DNA of 64,000 bases from Promethearchaeota archaeon (GCA_020343655.1 CP070805.1:1047503-1111502); one strand, 5' to 3'; positions 18,297 to 27,955 are shown, counted from the first letter of the stretch. A program made the numbers and translations. Notes: generated by a model not told the origin, from the letters alone.

Positions 18297-18800
18297 TTGA
18301 TCGATCCAGCAGAATTTTTAAAATTTCTTAAAGAAAGACGTAGTATAAGATCATTTCAAGATAAATCAATTCCAGATAAAGAAATTGAAATGATCTTAGA
18401 AGCAGGAAGGTGGACGCCTAGCGCCTCACACCTACAACCATGGGAGTTTATAGTTATAAAAAACAAAGAAATTTTAAAAAAAATATCAAAAAATGCGTAT
18501 TATGGTGAGTTTATTAAAGAAGCTCCTGTTGCGATTGCTATAGTTGGTAAAATTAGAACGAGTCCTAAGTGGTATATAATTGATACATCATTAGTTTCGA
18601 TGAACATGACGTTGATGGCTTGGTCTTTAGGAATCGGGACCTGCTGGATTGGAGCATTGAATAGAGGGAAAGTAAAAACTTTATTAGGTTTGGGTGGAAA
18701 TGATTATCTTCTAACTATTTTACCTTTTGGATATATTAAAGGAGCTATTCCAGAACCTAAGCCCCGGAAATCTCTAAATAAAATAATAAGAAAAATGTAA
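18297..18800 (+). CDS. Nitroreductase-family flavoprotein
   Basis: A 167-residue FMN-dependent oxidoreductase of the nitroreductase fold. The family start EFLKFLKERRSIRSFQDKSI carries the RRSIR FMN-phosphate motif. It is followed by ILEAGRWTPSASHLQPWEFI, and later by the FMN loop GIGTCWIGALNR. It starts at TTG 18297, with GAGG about 11 bases upstream. The natural substrate cannot be told, since the family reduces nitro compounds, quinones or flavins. The GH57 gene follows 25 bases after its stop on the same strand. Confidence 0.9.
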   Translation: MIDPAEFLKFLKERRSIRSFQDKSIPDKEIEMILEAGRWTPSASHLQPWEFIVIKNKEILKKISKNAYYGEFIKEAPVAIAIVGKIRTSPKWYIIDTSLVSMNMTLMAWSLGIGTCWIGALNRGKVKTLLGLGGNDYLLTILPFGYIKGAIPEPKPRKSLNKIIRKM

Positions 18801-18825
18801 ATTTTAACAAATTTATTCTTATACT

Positions 18826-20421
18826 ATGTCTCTTGGATATTTTGGTTTAGTTTTGCATGGGCATATTCCATGGTGCAAGAAGTCGGGAACCTGGCCAGCA
18901 GGGGAAGAATGGCTCATGGAAGCTATGAATGAGACATATATTCCAATGTTAAATATTTTAAGGGAATTAAAGGATAAAGGAATCAAATCAGCTATTACTA
19001 TAAACATCACACCAATACTAGCTGAACAATTGGCAGATTCATATATGAAACAACGATTTACGGAATATATGGAGAATTTAATCTCACGTGCTAAAAATGA
19101 CATCAAAAGGTTTGAAGGTCATAATGAGAGAAAGAAAATTGCAGAATTTCATTTAAAAAATTTTAAATTTGTATTAGATGCTTTTTACCATAATTATTAT
19201 AGAGATATCCTTGGTAGTTTTAAGTGGCTTCAAGATGAGGGGATAATAGAGTTAATTACTTGCGCAGCAACTCATGGATTTTTACCCCTTCTTGAGAGCG
19301 ATTCAGGAATTTTTTCTCAAATTCAGATAGCTGTAGATACTTATAAAAAATATTTCCAAAGAGAACCAAAAGGCATCTGGCTTCCAGAGTGTGCTTATAG
19401 ACCTCAAGAGTATAAAAATGGTAAATTACGACAAAGTATTGATTATTGGTTAAATAATTCGGGGATAGAATACTTTTTTGTAGATTCTCATGGAATTTTA
19501 AATGCTGAGCTTCTGGAGCAGAAGAATAATATTGGTTTAAATACAAATTTTGGATATACTCTAGAATCAGGACTTTCTGTATTTGGCAGAAATAAAAAGA
19601 CAAGTAGGCAAATCTGGGATGCAAAAATAGGATATCCTGGAAATGAATATTATAGAGAATTTCATAAAAAAGATAATGAATCAGGCTTACATTATTGGAG
19701 AATTACTAGCAAAGAATTAGGAAAAGATGAGAAACAATTATATGATATTGCAAAAGCGGAAGAAATTGTTGATTCTCATGCTAATCACTTTGTTACGTTA
19801 GTTTCTGAAGAATTAAGACTATTTTCAAAAAATTTTAAGACTAAAGGGATTATTGTTTCTCCATACGATTTTGAGCTTTATGGTCATTGGTGGATGGAGG
19901 GGATATTGTGGTCAAAAAAAGTCTTCGAATTGATCCATAACCATAAAAATATTGAAATGACAACTATTTCTGACTATATATCCAAATTTAAGGATAATTT
20001 CTCTGTAATCAAAATGGGAGAGAGTAGTTGGGGGGAAGGAGGTCATTTTCAAGTTTGGAAGAATCCAGAACATGGTTGGATTTGGCCTTATATTAATGCA
20101 TCAGTAAAAGAGTTTGAAAATGTTTTAAAAGATATACCCAATCCAAATGATTGGGAAAATAAAATCTTTAAGCAAATCGCTCGTGAACTTATAATAATGG
20201 AAGGTAGTGATTGGCCCTTTCTTCTTTACACTAAACAAGCAAAAGAATATGCAAATCAAAGATTTCATCATCATCACCAACGATTTAATAAATTGATATG
20301 GGCTGTAAAGGATTCAAATGAAAAAAATCGTATTTCTATCAGAGAATTAGAAGAAATTGAATCAATAGATTCTTGTTTTAAAGATATTAATATAAATTAT
20401 TTTAGAAAAATTAAAGGATAA
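18826..20421 (+). CDS. Glycoside hydrolase family 57 protein, likely 1,4-alpha-glucan branching enzyme
   Basis: A 531-residue GH57 enzyme. It opens GYFGLVLHGHIPWCKKSGTW, the family's first conserved region. WLPECAYRP (about residue 187) holds the expected nucleophile Glu, and SPYDFELYGHWWMEG (about residue 350) holds the acid/base Asp. The length and the C-terminal helical DUF1957-like segment (SSWGEGGHFQVW, FHHHHQRFNKL) match branching enzymes rather than alpha-amylases. It would create alpha-1,6 branches in a storage glucan. Its last 11 bases overlap the convergent arginine decarboxylase gene. Confidence 0.88.
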   Translation: MSLGYFGLVLHGHIPWCKKSGTWPAGEEWLMEAMNETYIPMLNILRELKDKGIKSAITINITPILAEQLADSYMKQRFTEYMENLISRAKNDIKRFEGHNERKKIAEFHLKNFKFVLDAFYHNYYRDILGSFKWLQDEGIIELITCAATHGFLPLLESDSGIFSQIQIAVDTYKKYFQREPKGIWLPECAYRPQEYKNGKLRQSIDYWLNNSGIEYFFVDSHGILNAELLEQKNNIGLNTNFGYTLESGLSVFGRNKKTSRQIWDAKIGYPGNEYYREFHKKDNESGLHYWRITSKELGKDEKQLYDIAKAEEIVDSHANHFVTLVSEELRLFSKNFKTKGIIVSPYDFELYGHWWMEGILWSKKVFELIHNHKNIEMTTISDYISKFKDNFSVIKMGESSWGEGGHFQVWKNPEHGWIWPYINASVKEFENVLKDIPNPNDWENKIFKQIARELIIMEGSDWPFLLYTKQAKEYANQRFHHHHQRFNKLIWAVKDSNEKNRISIRELEEIESIDSCFKDININYFRKIKG

Positions 20422-20959
20422 AAATCGCCGCAGCAACTACAGCTGCCCATTCGTTTTCTTCTCTTACTGTAGCATCAGCTGTAATATTTTTAGTCTCAAC
20501 TATTTTTCCTCCCATTTTAAATACTTCTCTTTTTTCATCATAATTTGCATCTGGATCAAAAGGAATACCGAGAGTTGTTGCTAACATTTCTGCTGCTAAA
20601 TCTTCAGCAATATCCCCTACTTTATCCGGTTTAACACCAAAAGAATGATGTTCACTTAAATATCCATATTGCCCCTTATCAGCAGGTTTCGCAACACCAA
20701 TAGAAGCACAGATCAATCGATTATATTCATTTGACTCTCTTCTAGCTAACACAGCAAAAACGATTTGACCTGAACGGAGCTGTTTTAGCCCATCTTCTTT
20801 AGTTATTTCAATACAATATGGAGGTAAAATAGAAGAAACATTCACGATATTATATTTTTCAATTCCAGCATCTCTGAGAGCTTCTTCGAAAGCAGCTAGC
20901 TTAGATTTGTGAAATCCCTTACCCTTAACAAAGAATACCTTTTTTGGGACTAAAGACAT
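20411..20959 (-). CDS. pdaD: Pyruvoyl-dependent arginine decarboxylase
   Basis: Makes agmatine from arginine, the entry to archaeal polyamine synthesis. The 182 residues have the self-cleavage site NVSSILPP at about residues 50-57. The chain breaks between the two serines and the second becomes the pyruvoyl group. Other landmarks are FAVLARRESNE, ASIGVAKPAD and YGYLSEHHSFG. Length fits the family. It converges on the GH57 gene, with an 11-base overlap of the 3' ends. Deoxyhypusine synthase, which consumes spermidine, lies just beyond on the plus strand. Confidence 0.95.
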   Translation of the reverse strand: MSLVPKKVFFVKGKGFHKSKLAAFEEALRDAGIEKYNIVNVSSILPPYCIEITKEDGLKQLRSGQIVFAVLARRESNEYNRLICASIGVAKPADKGQYGYLSEHHSFGVKPDKVGDIAEDLAAEMLATTLGIPFDPDANYDEKREVFKMGGKIVETKNITADATVREENEWAAVVAAAIFIL

Positions 20960-21292
20960 TATTTTATCATTCTTTCTTTATAATTTTCGATTAAGATTTT
21001 AATATTAAAAGTAATATTTAAACTTATTTTAAGCTCAAATAATATATTAAAATTTATGGCACTTAAATTGGATATATTATGCCTAATCCATCATAAGAAT
21101 AGAAAAATTTTGCTTAATAATAAAATTGGATATTATAAAGGATTAAAATCATGAGGGAAAAAATCCCATTAAATTTTGTCATAATTAAATACAAATCAGA
21201 GCGGAGTTTCAAATAAAGTGATATAATTTCAAGACTTTTTAAAAAAATACAAATAGATCATTTTAAAATCATTAACACATTTAATTTTATTT
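20960..21292. other. Intergenic region with two tiny overlapping frames
   Basis: A divergent 333-base gap. On the plus strand an ATG at 21056 opens 32 codons to a TGA at 21154. A second ATG at 21151 overlaps that stop as ATGA and opens 21 codons. The first reading, LDILCLIHHKNRKILLNNKI, is reminiscent of the first strands of a Nudix domain, but the Nudix box is absent. This may be a relic or chance. No RNA gene is visible. Confidence 0.2.
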
Positions 21293-22282
21293 ATGAAAAC
21301 CCATCAAAAAGAAGATTATTTGATAAAAAAAGTTAAACCTTTCAATCCAAAAATAGTAACAAATGTAAATGATCTTATTACTGCTTTAAAAGATTGTGGT
21401 TTCCAAGGAAGAAATCTTGGTTTAGCTCTTGATATCTTAGAAAAAATGGTTTCTGATAAAAATTGCCTTACTGTGTTAACTCTAAGCGGTGCGATGGTTC
21501 CTGCGGGGATGGGAGAACTAATTTCGGTATTAATGGAATATAAGTTAATTGATGTATTAATTAGTACCGGTGCTAATATAATACACGATTTAGTAGATGC
21601 TGCAAGTAATATAGGACACTACCTAGGAAGTCCCAATGTAAATGATGATGAATTATTCAAACATCGGATTAATAGGATTTATGATATCTTCCTTCCTGAA
21701 GAAAACTATGATAAAGCAGACTTAAAATTATTAGAAATAATTCAATCTTCATTCAAAATGAAAAACATTCAAATAAAACCCTCAGAGTTTCTAAAAAAGA
21801 TTGGTAGTAAACTATCAGGAAATAGCATCCTTTCAATGGCAGCTAAAAATAATCTCCCAATATTTATCCCGGCCTTTTCAGACTCAGAATTAGCTTTGAA
21901 ACTTATTAAGTACGATCTATATGAGGGATATGATTTTCAGTTCGATATCTTAGGGGATGTGAAGAAATTTGGAGAAATTGTTAAAAATTATGAAGAATAT
22001 GGAACTATTATCATAGGAGGTGGTGTTCCACGGAATTGGGCTCAACAAATCTTTCCTATGCTAGATCAATTCGATAGGATAGAGAAAATGGGTTATACTT
22101 ACTCAGTTCGCATTCACACAGCTATGGAGTATGATGGAGGACTTTCAGGAAGTACATTTTCAGAAGCTAAATCATGGGGTAAATATTCTTTGGAGTCAAA
22201 ACATGTAAGTGTTTGGTGTGATGCTACAATCGCTTTACCTATTTTAATTACAGGTTTATTGCAACGCTTAAAAATTATTTAG
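21293..22282 (+). CDS. dys: Deoxyhypusine synthase
   Basis: Transfers the butylamine group of spermidine to a lysine of aIF5A, using NAD. The 329 residues contain TLSGAMVPAGMGELISVLME, ISTGANIIHDLVDA and GGGVPRNWAQQI. Near the end lies the active-site lysine region SEAKSWGKYS, then the NAD-binding DATIALPIL. Length is typical of archaeal enzymes. It stands alone, next to the arginine decarboxylase gene in divergent orientation, which fits a shared polyamine theme. The aIF5A gene is not in this window. Confidence 0.95.
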   Translation: MKTHQKEDYLIKKVKPFNPKIVTNVNDLITALKDCGFQGRNLGLALDILEKMVSDKNCLTVLTLSGAMVPAGMGELISVLMEYKLIDVLISTGANIIHDLVDAASNIGHYLGSPNVNDDELFKHRINRIYDIFLPEENYDKADLKLLEIIQSSFKMKNIQIKPSEFLKKIGSKLSGNSILSMAAKNNLPIFIPAFSDSELALKLIKYDLYEGYDFQFDILGDVKKFGEIVKNYEEYGTIIIGGGVPRNWAQQIFPMLDQFDRIEKMGYTYSVRIHTAMEYDGGLSGSTFSEAKSWGKYSLESKHVSVWCDATIALPILITGLLQRLKII

Positions 22283-22413
22283 TTTACTTTAGTTATTTAG
22301 ACTATCAAGAAATATTTTTCTGTAGCTTTCTCTAATATTTTAATTATAGTGTTTTCAAATCCATTCTCTTTTAAATTATCTTTGTCCTTAATCTAGCTAT
22401 TTTTGATAAAACC

Positions 22414-22617
22414 CTAAAAAATAACTATTATGGCTTCAAGTTCTATAAATAAAACAAAATTAAATATAGTAAGACCCTTCATTTTACCAGTTAAAGTACC
22501 TACTTCAAAACAATACAATAAAGAAATAGTTATAAAATCGAATTTCTTTGATGAATAACTAATTAAAATAACGATAAATGTAATAAATATTACAATTAGG
22601 AGCCAAAAATCCTCCAA
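22414..22617 (-). CDS. Possible small membrane protein
   Basis: A 67-residue frame starting at TTG 22617 with a strong membrane helix at residues about 5-20 (WLLIVIFITFIVILIS) and a second hydrophobic end. No family is recognised, and there is no convincing separate ribosome-binding site. It sits alone in a 520-base gap between deoxyhypusine synthase and the RMD1-like gene. The rest of that gap shows nothing. Coding status is doubtful, but composition is protein-like. Confidence 0.3.
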   Translation of the reverse strand: MEDFWLLIVIFITFIVILISYSSKKFDFITISLLYCFEVGTLTGKMKGLTIFNFVLFIELEAIIVIF

Positions 22618-22804
22618 AATATTTGGGGCTTTACATATTTAATTGTAAAATAAACTTTATAAAAGTGAAAATAAAATTTAAACTTGATTGAATTTAAATT
22701 AAATTAATTATCTTATCTCATTGTAAAAAGTAAAAGTTCTTAATAAAATAAAAAATTTCTATCATAGATTAATCTCTACATTTTCTAATAAGGTTATTTC
22801 CCTA

Positions 22805-23914
22805 TTGAATGGTGAAGTAGTTTTCTTTCGATTAACGGATGTAGGACGAAGTATTGATTTGAAAAAAATAAATAGAATTATTCCTGCAATTCAAGATAAA
22901 AAAATTATCAAAACTAAAGACACTCCTTCATATGTAGATTTTCCAGATCCTTTACTTTTGGAGGTTACTCAAGAAATATCCTCTGAATTAAAGAATGTTG
23001 AAGATTTAAATCTACATATTAAATTATATTCTGATGGCGTGATTTCTTTAATCGCTAGACTTGTTTTTCGAGATTTCTCATTTAAAGAATTGCACACCTT
23101 AAGGAGAATTAAATTTAAGACTTCTGATGGTGAATTTCAGATAAACAATTTTTTGAAATATCATCATAATAAAATATTTAATCAAATAAGAGAGTGTATT
23201 GGTGAGGAAGGTTTTATATTTGGTGAATCTGAGCATGAAAAATATACATTATATTGTTTAACTGATGAATTTGAAGACCCTAAAAAATTTATAGAAAATG
23301 AGAGAGGTTATATATCAGCTCTACTTATGGGAGAAAATCCTGAACTAAATCTTAGCAAAGATCAGATTAATAAAACACTTAGAAATCCTTTTTCATTTTT
23401 AAAAAATGATTTGATAATATTTGATTTTGAAAGAGGATTAATTATCGATCCTAATTATGATTATGAAGATATTTTACTAGTTGTTGAGATCGCTAATTTC
23501 CAATTGCTCGAATTACGTACTTTAGACAAATTATTGGATAGAAGGTTAACAATAGCAGAAGAAGATATACGTAAAATTTATTTTAGAAGTCGAAGTTTAT
23601 TTAGAAGATTCAAGAGAAGGGTTGGGCGAATAATTCGATTAAGGTATGATCTGTTATTTTTGTTAGAAAATATTGAAAATGTTTCAAAACTAATTGGAGA
23701 CTATTTTTTGGCTGAAATATATACACACTTGGCGGAGTTATTTCAATTAAAAGAATGGAGCAATAGTATAAGACATCGGCTTGAAACATTAGAAGATATT
23801 TATAATGTCACACAAACTAATATTAATGAAAAGTTTCTACTTTATGTTGAAATTCTACTTAGCTTTATTTTTATAATGGAATTTATCCTCCTTTTAATTG
23901 ATTTCTTCTTTTAA
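22805..23914 (+). CDS. RMD1/DUF155-like protein with C-terminal membrane helix
   Basis: A 369-residue protein. The C-terminal third fits the RMD1/YagE (DUF155) family, whose eukaryotic members are mitochondrial RMND1 and yeast Rmd1. It has a long helical hairpin (LLDRRLTIAEEDIRKIYFRS), then LETLEDIYNVTQTNINEKFL, then a terminal hydrophobic helix (ILLSFIFIMEFILLLIDFFF). The N-terminal half (VVFFRLTDVGRSIDLKKI) matches the family's mixed alpha/beta part loosely. The start is TTG 22805. The protein would be anchored by its tail with the bulk in the cytoplasm. Assignment is by pattern, and function in archaea is unknown. Confidence 0.6.
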   Translation: MNGEVVFFRLTDVGRSIDLKKINRIIPAIQDKKIIKTKDTPSYVDFPDPLLLEVTQEISSELKNVEDLNLHIKLYSDGVISLIARLVFRDFSFKELHTLRRIKFKTSDGEFQINNFLKYHHNKIFNQIRECIGEEGFIFGESEHEKYTLYCLTDEFEDPKKFIENERGYISALLMGENPELNLSKDQINKTLRNPFSFLKNDLIIFDFERGLIIDPNYDYEDILLVVEIANFQLLELRTLDKLLDRRLTIAEEDIRKIYFRSRSLFRRFKRRVGRIIRLRYDLLFLLENIENVSKLIGDYFLAEIYTHLAELFQLKEWSNSIRHRLETLEDIYNVTQTNINEKFLLYVEILLSFIFIMEFILLLIDFFF

Positions 23915-23945
23915 ATAGCTATATCTTCTTTATTTGTGACTCAAC

Positions 23946-25166
23946 TCACAAGAAAATATCGGATATAGGAAAATCATCTTTTTTTTTAGACATAATTTTA
24001 TCTATAGCCTTAATAAAATCTTCATGGGAAATAATTTCAGAATTTTTTCTAATAGCATACATACCTGCTTCTGTGCAAATTCCTTTAATATCTGAACCCG
24101 TTGCACTTTTAGTAAGAGCTATTAATTTTTTTATCTCAAGGTTCTCTTCAAAATGGAGCGTTCTCATATGGACTTTGAAGATTGCTTCTCTTGCTTTTTC
24201 ATTAGGAATAGGGAATTCTACTAATCGATCAAATCGACCTGGTCTTAATAAAGCGGGATCCAAAATATCTGCTCTATTTGTTGCACCAATAAATTTTATG
24301 TCACCTCTTTGATCAAACCCATCTAATTCACTTAATAATTGCATTAATGTTCTATTTACTTCTCTATCACCTGAGGTATCATCTTGCATTCTTATGGCTC
24401 CAATTGCATCTAACTCATCGATAAAAAGAATAGTAGGGGCTTTTTGTCTTGCTAAGCTAAATATTTCTCTAACATATTGAGAACCTTCACCTATGAATTT
24501 TTGAACTAATTCTGTTGCAACAACTTTAATAAATGTTGCATTTGCTTCATGAGCAACAGCTTTAGCTAATAAAGTTTTCCCAGTTCCAGGTAAACCATAA
24601 AAAAGTACGCCTTTAGGAGGTTCTATCCCTATCTTTTTGAATAATTCTGGTTTTTTTAATGGTAATTCTATTATTTCTTTAACTTCTTGAATTTGATTTT
24701 CTAAACCTCCTATATCATTATATGAAATATCAATAGGGCAATCGATTATTTCCATACCCCTCACAAATGGGTTAAAATTGGAGGGTAGTATTTCCATTAC
24801 AGCATAATTTCGTTGATTTAAGGCCACATGTAATCCGGGGACTATCTTTTCTTCTTTCAATCTATTACTAATTCTAACTACAAAACTAGAGTTAGGTGGA
24901 CTTTCTATAATTGCCCGGTCATTAATATCATCTAAAATATCAATGATATATCCTGATAATAAGGGAAGTTCACTTAATCGCTCAATTTCTGAACGCAAAC
25001 TTTTTACTTCAAATTCCACCTTTGTTATGCTATTTCTTAATAAATTTACATCGATTTCATATTCCTTTATTTTTTTCTCAAGATGACGTATATATGAAGT
25101 TACTTTCTCTACATTCTCCGGATCTTTTTTACCATTTTCACTTTCTATAGCGGTCATTTTTATCAT
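23946..25166 (-). CDS. pan: Proteasome-activating nucleotidase (PAN)
   Basis: AAA+ unfoldase that feeds proteins into the archaeal 20S proteasome and is related to the Rpt1-6 subunits. The 406 residues show an N-terminal coiled coil (about 18-68), an OB domain (about 75-135), Walker A GLPGTGKT, Walker B ILFIDELDAIG, and the arginine-finger loop LLRPGRFDR. The C terminus ends IFL rather than the usual hydrophobic-Tyr-X. That is hydrophobic-Phe-X, a variant of the tail that docks into the alpha-ring pockets. It is 24 bases upstream of the stop of the methyltransferase/ATP-grasp gene, on the same strand. A proteasome beta gene lies at 60088. Confidence 0.95.
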   Translation of the reverse strand: MIKMTAIESENGKKDPENVEKVTSYIRHLEKKIKEYEIDVNLLRNSITKVEFEVKSLRSEIERLSELPLLSGYIIDILDDINDRAIIESPPNSSFVVRISNRLKEEKIVPGLHVALNQRNYAVMEILPSNFNPFVRGMEIIDCPIDISYNDIGGLENQIQEVKEIIELPLKKPELFKKIGIEPPKGVLFYGLPGTGKTLLAKAVAHEANATFIKVVATELVQKFIGEGSQYVREIFSLARQKAPTILFIDELDAIGAIRMQDDTSGDREVNRTLMQLLSELDGFDQRGDIKFIGATNRADILDPALLRPGRFDRLVEFPIPNEKAREAIFKVHMRTLHFEENLEIKKLIALTKSATGSDIKGICTEAGMYAIRKNSEIISHEDFIKAIDKIMSKKKDDFPISDIFL

Positions 25167-25190
25167 AAGGATTTAATATTGGAACAATAA

Positions 25191-27125
25191 TTATTTTAAT
25201 CCAATTCTTTTTATTGCTACTTCTAAAATTTTATTTAACATATCCTTATAAGGAATATTAGCAAAATTACACATTTTTGCTAGATGACCATCCCAACACC
25301 AACCAGGATTAGGATTTACTTCTAAAAGCTTGGGATTTCCTTTAGAATCTAAACGCCAATCAAATCGAGCATAATCTTGACATTCTAATCGTTCGAATAA
25401 TTTGAGAGAACAATTTTCAATAACTTCAATTGTATTTTGTGGAAGATTTGCTAAAGTAGATTTAATATTCCAATAAGGAGAATCTGGTAACCATTTTGCT
25501 TCATAACCACAAATTTGTGGTAATTCCGGAGGTAAACTTGAATAATCTTCTTCAATTATTGGAAGTATAATAAAATTATCTGGTGGATTTCCGATTATTC
25601 CAACAGTGAGATCCTTACCAGTAAGAAATTGTTCAACTAAAACTGGCTTATCATAGCCAAATTTTTCACGAATCTCTGAAATTGCAAGTAATAATTCCTC
25701 TCCATTTTTAACTACACTTCTCTGAGTAATCCCAAAACTAGAGTCCCCAAAATTTGGTTTTACAATCGCTGGGAAATATAGAGGTAAATCTATTACTTTT
25801 TCTTCTGGTTTAATGAAAATTGCTTCTGGAACTGGAATCTCTAATTCTTTTGCAATACCTCTTACTAATGATTTATCATAACAAAAGGCTAAACATTGAG
25901 GTCCAGATCCTGTATATGGTATTTCAAGAATATCAAGTAGAGCGGGTATGTGCAATTCCTTCCTAGCATCGTTGTAATAACCTTCATCGCATAAATTAAA
26001 AACAAAATCAATTTTACTATTTAAATTTTGTAAATCTTGAATAAGAGTGTTGTGATTATCTAAATATGAAAAATTATATTCATTAAACTCCTTTAGTGCT
26101 GCTTTTAATTGATTTATTGTAAAGAAATCATCATCATCAAACTTTTGTAAGGGTTTAAGTACATCGGGTTTATTAGGGTCTCCCAAAATAACAATGGTAT
26201 TTCTTTTAACTCGTTTTTCTTTCTCTTTAATCTGTGTCCATTCTTTTTTAACAAAAGCGCTGACAATAATCCTTTTTTCCATCATTCCTAAATCTTGGTT
26301 TCGTTGAGATTCAGGAGTAATCGAACCATGGAAAATAACATCACTAAAACCTACTTTTTCTAATAACTCTGAAATCCCTATTTTTGAGTATAATCTTTCT
26401 GCGTAAAACTGATCCACTAATACTCCTTTATTAACATGGGTTATTACTTCCCTTGATATCAATTTTTGTTTGTCTAAAGATAAAGTTCTTTCTCGACAAA
26501 CGAAAAAATTCTTATCAATCCACTCCCATGAACGGGATTGGAAATTTTCTCTAAGAAATTCTCCATCAGTCATATCTATTAATATTTTTCCCCACGGTTT
26601 TAAAACACGGAAAACTTCTTTTAGTACTAGAAGATCATCATTTATTGATTCAAAATATCCAAAACTATTACCTAAAATCATTACAATGTCAAATGTGTCT
26701 GGATTATATGGTAATTTTCTCGCATCTCCTTCACGAAATTTACATAAAACTCCACACTTTTTTGCATTACTTTTAGCTTTTTGAATTAAATATCTTGAGC
26801 GATCTAATCCAAAGACATTTTTAAAACCTCTATTGGCTAATTCAATAGAATGTCTTCCTTGACCACAACAAAGATCAAGAATCTGATGATCCCGATTAAA
26901 TTGCATAACTTTTGAAAAAAAGTCAATTTCAAATTCTGTGATTCTTTGATCTTCAACTACATCACCATCTGTTTTTAAATAATAAGCATTAAATATCCTT
27001 TTCCACCAATCCTGTTTGACATATTCTTCTAAGTCAAGAACAGGTCCCAAACATATGGATGTAGCTTTTTCTTTATTCTCAAAAATTCTTTTTCTATTAT
27101 TTGAATTGTTTATTTGAGATAACAT
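25191..27125 (-). CDS. Fusion of a SAM methyltransferase and a D-Ala-D-Ala-ligase-type ATP-grasp enzyme
   Basis: A 644-residue two-domain protein. Residues about 55-290 are a class I methyltransferase with motif I LDLCCGQGRHSIEL and the acidic motif II VFGLDRSRY, then FDIVMILGNSFGY. Residues about 310-640 are an ATP-grasp ligase: VILGDPNKPDV, the D-Ala-D-Ala-ligase-like FNLCDEGYYNDARKE, IPYTGSGPQCLAFCYDKSL, VKPNFGDSSFGI and the metal-binding LEVNPNPGW. Such ligases join a carboxylate to an amine. The product may be a modified dipeptide or amino-acid conjugate that is also methylated. It lies directly upstream of PAN on the same strand. Confidence 0.87.
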   Translation of the reverse strand: MLSQINNSNNRKRIFENKEKATSICLGPVLDLEEYVKQDWWKRIFNAYYLKTDGDVVEDQRITEFEIDFFSKVMQFNRDHQILDLCCGQGRHSIELANRGFKNVFGLDRSRYLIQKAKSNAKKCGVLCKFREGDARKLPYNPDTFDIVMILGNSFGYFESINDDLLVLKEVFRVLKPWGKILIDMTDGEFLRENFQSRSWEWIDKNFFVCRERTLSLDKQKLISREVITHVNKGVLVDQFYAERLYSKIGISELLEKVGFSDVIFHGSITPESQRNQDLGMMEKRIIVSAFVKKEWTQIKEKEKRVKRNTIVILGDPNKPDVLKPLQKFDDDDFFTINQLKAALKEFNEYNFSYLDNHNTLIQDLQNLNSKIDFVFNLCDEGYYNDARKELHIPALLDILEIPYTGSGPQCLAFCYDKSLVRGIAKELEIPVPEAIFIKPEEKVIDLPLYFPAIVKPNFGDSSFGITQRSVVKNGEELLLAISEIREKFGYDKPVLVEQFLTGKDLTVGIIGNPPDNFIILPIIEEDYSSLPPELPQICGYEAKWLPDSPYWNIKSTLANLPQNTIEVIENCSLKLFERLECQDYARFDWRLDSKGNPKLLEVNPNPGWCWDGHLAKMCNFANIPYKDMLNKILEVAIKRIGLK

Positions 27126-27285
27126 TTTGAATTGATATAAAAAATTTTGATTTTGATAAATAATGAAAAAAATAAAGGCTTTTTAATTCAGATAAAGTTA
27201 TTAATATTTTTGCATACATATTTAAAAGGGATACACGGAGATTAATCTTTCTTAATATTTCAATAGGAATATTAAATCTCATCAA

Positions 27286-27940
27286 TCTTTTAATCTGTTA
27301 CCCTTAATATGTTATTTAGAATTAACTTTACTTCATTCTATTAAAAATTTATATTTGAAATTAATAATAAATAAAATCATTTAAAAACTTTTTCATTATA
27401 TTTCTACTCTCTAAAACAAATCTCAATATGCTGAGATACCTTAAAAATTATACTATATATCTTCAATCTTAGAAGTAGGATAAAATAATGTTTTAAACAG
27501 ATAAATGTTAATTTACTTTAACACTTCCTCTTCTTTTTATAAGTAAATTTGATGATCAAGTTATTATTAATAATAATTTTATCTTTCCTTTTAAAGGTAA
27601 ATATACGGCACCAGAAAAAGTCTCTAAATTAGAATTTATATTAGAAATTAAACATTTCCTTTAATTAATTAATGTTTCTAAAATTAATTTAAATCATAAA
27701 GAATTTTTTAAGAATTAAATATTTCTTTAATAATGGTAAAGAACAAAATTTTACATTTAAAAAAAAAAAACTCTTAGAAATAACTTAAGTGTTCAGAGGT
27801 ATTTTGAAATTTTAAATGCACTGAGCTAATTTACTTTATCTGAATTATTTTTATTTTAAATAAAAAAGTTTTTATATAAAAACTGTTTTTATTCGTACTT
27901 GAAATTCTATTATTAATTCATAATATTAAAAATAATAAAA
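27286..27940. other. AT-rich gene-poor stretch
   Basis: About 650 bases made mostly of A/T runs between the methyltransferase/ATP-grasp gene and a tiny acidic gene. The only structured item is a startless open frame at 27512-27664, listed separately. No RNA gene, repeat array or mobile element is apparent. Confidence 0.6.
27512..27664 (+). pseudogene. Possible gene fragment without a start codon
   Basis: Fifty codons are open between TAA at 27509-27511 and TAA at 27662-27664, reading for example SKFDDQVIINNNFIFPFKGK and YTAPEKVSKLEFILEIK. The amino-acid mix is protein-like, but there is no ATG, GTG or TTG in frame. It is best explained as the decayed tail of a former gene. Confidence 0.25.
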
Positions 27941-27955
27941 AAAGAGGTTGGTAAA

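Noticed and set aside
21056-21216. Two tiny overlapping frames resembling the first strands of a Nudix protein
   Set aside because: The Nudix box is missing and the frames are only 32 and 21 codons. I keep them as a weak note in the intergenic entry and do not call genes.
27097-27285. 62-codon minus-strand frame upstream of the methyltransferase/ATP-grasp gene
   Set aside because: Composition is that of random AT-rich sequence, it overlaps the start of the real gene, and no ribosome-binding site or motif is visible.
27286-27940. Replication origin or mobile-element candidate in the gene-poor stretch
   Set aside because: No repeated origin-box motif, no terminal repeats and no transposase remnant were seen. 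The region looks like plain AT-rich spacer with one gene fragment.
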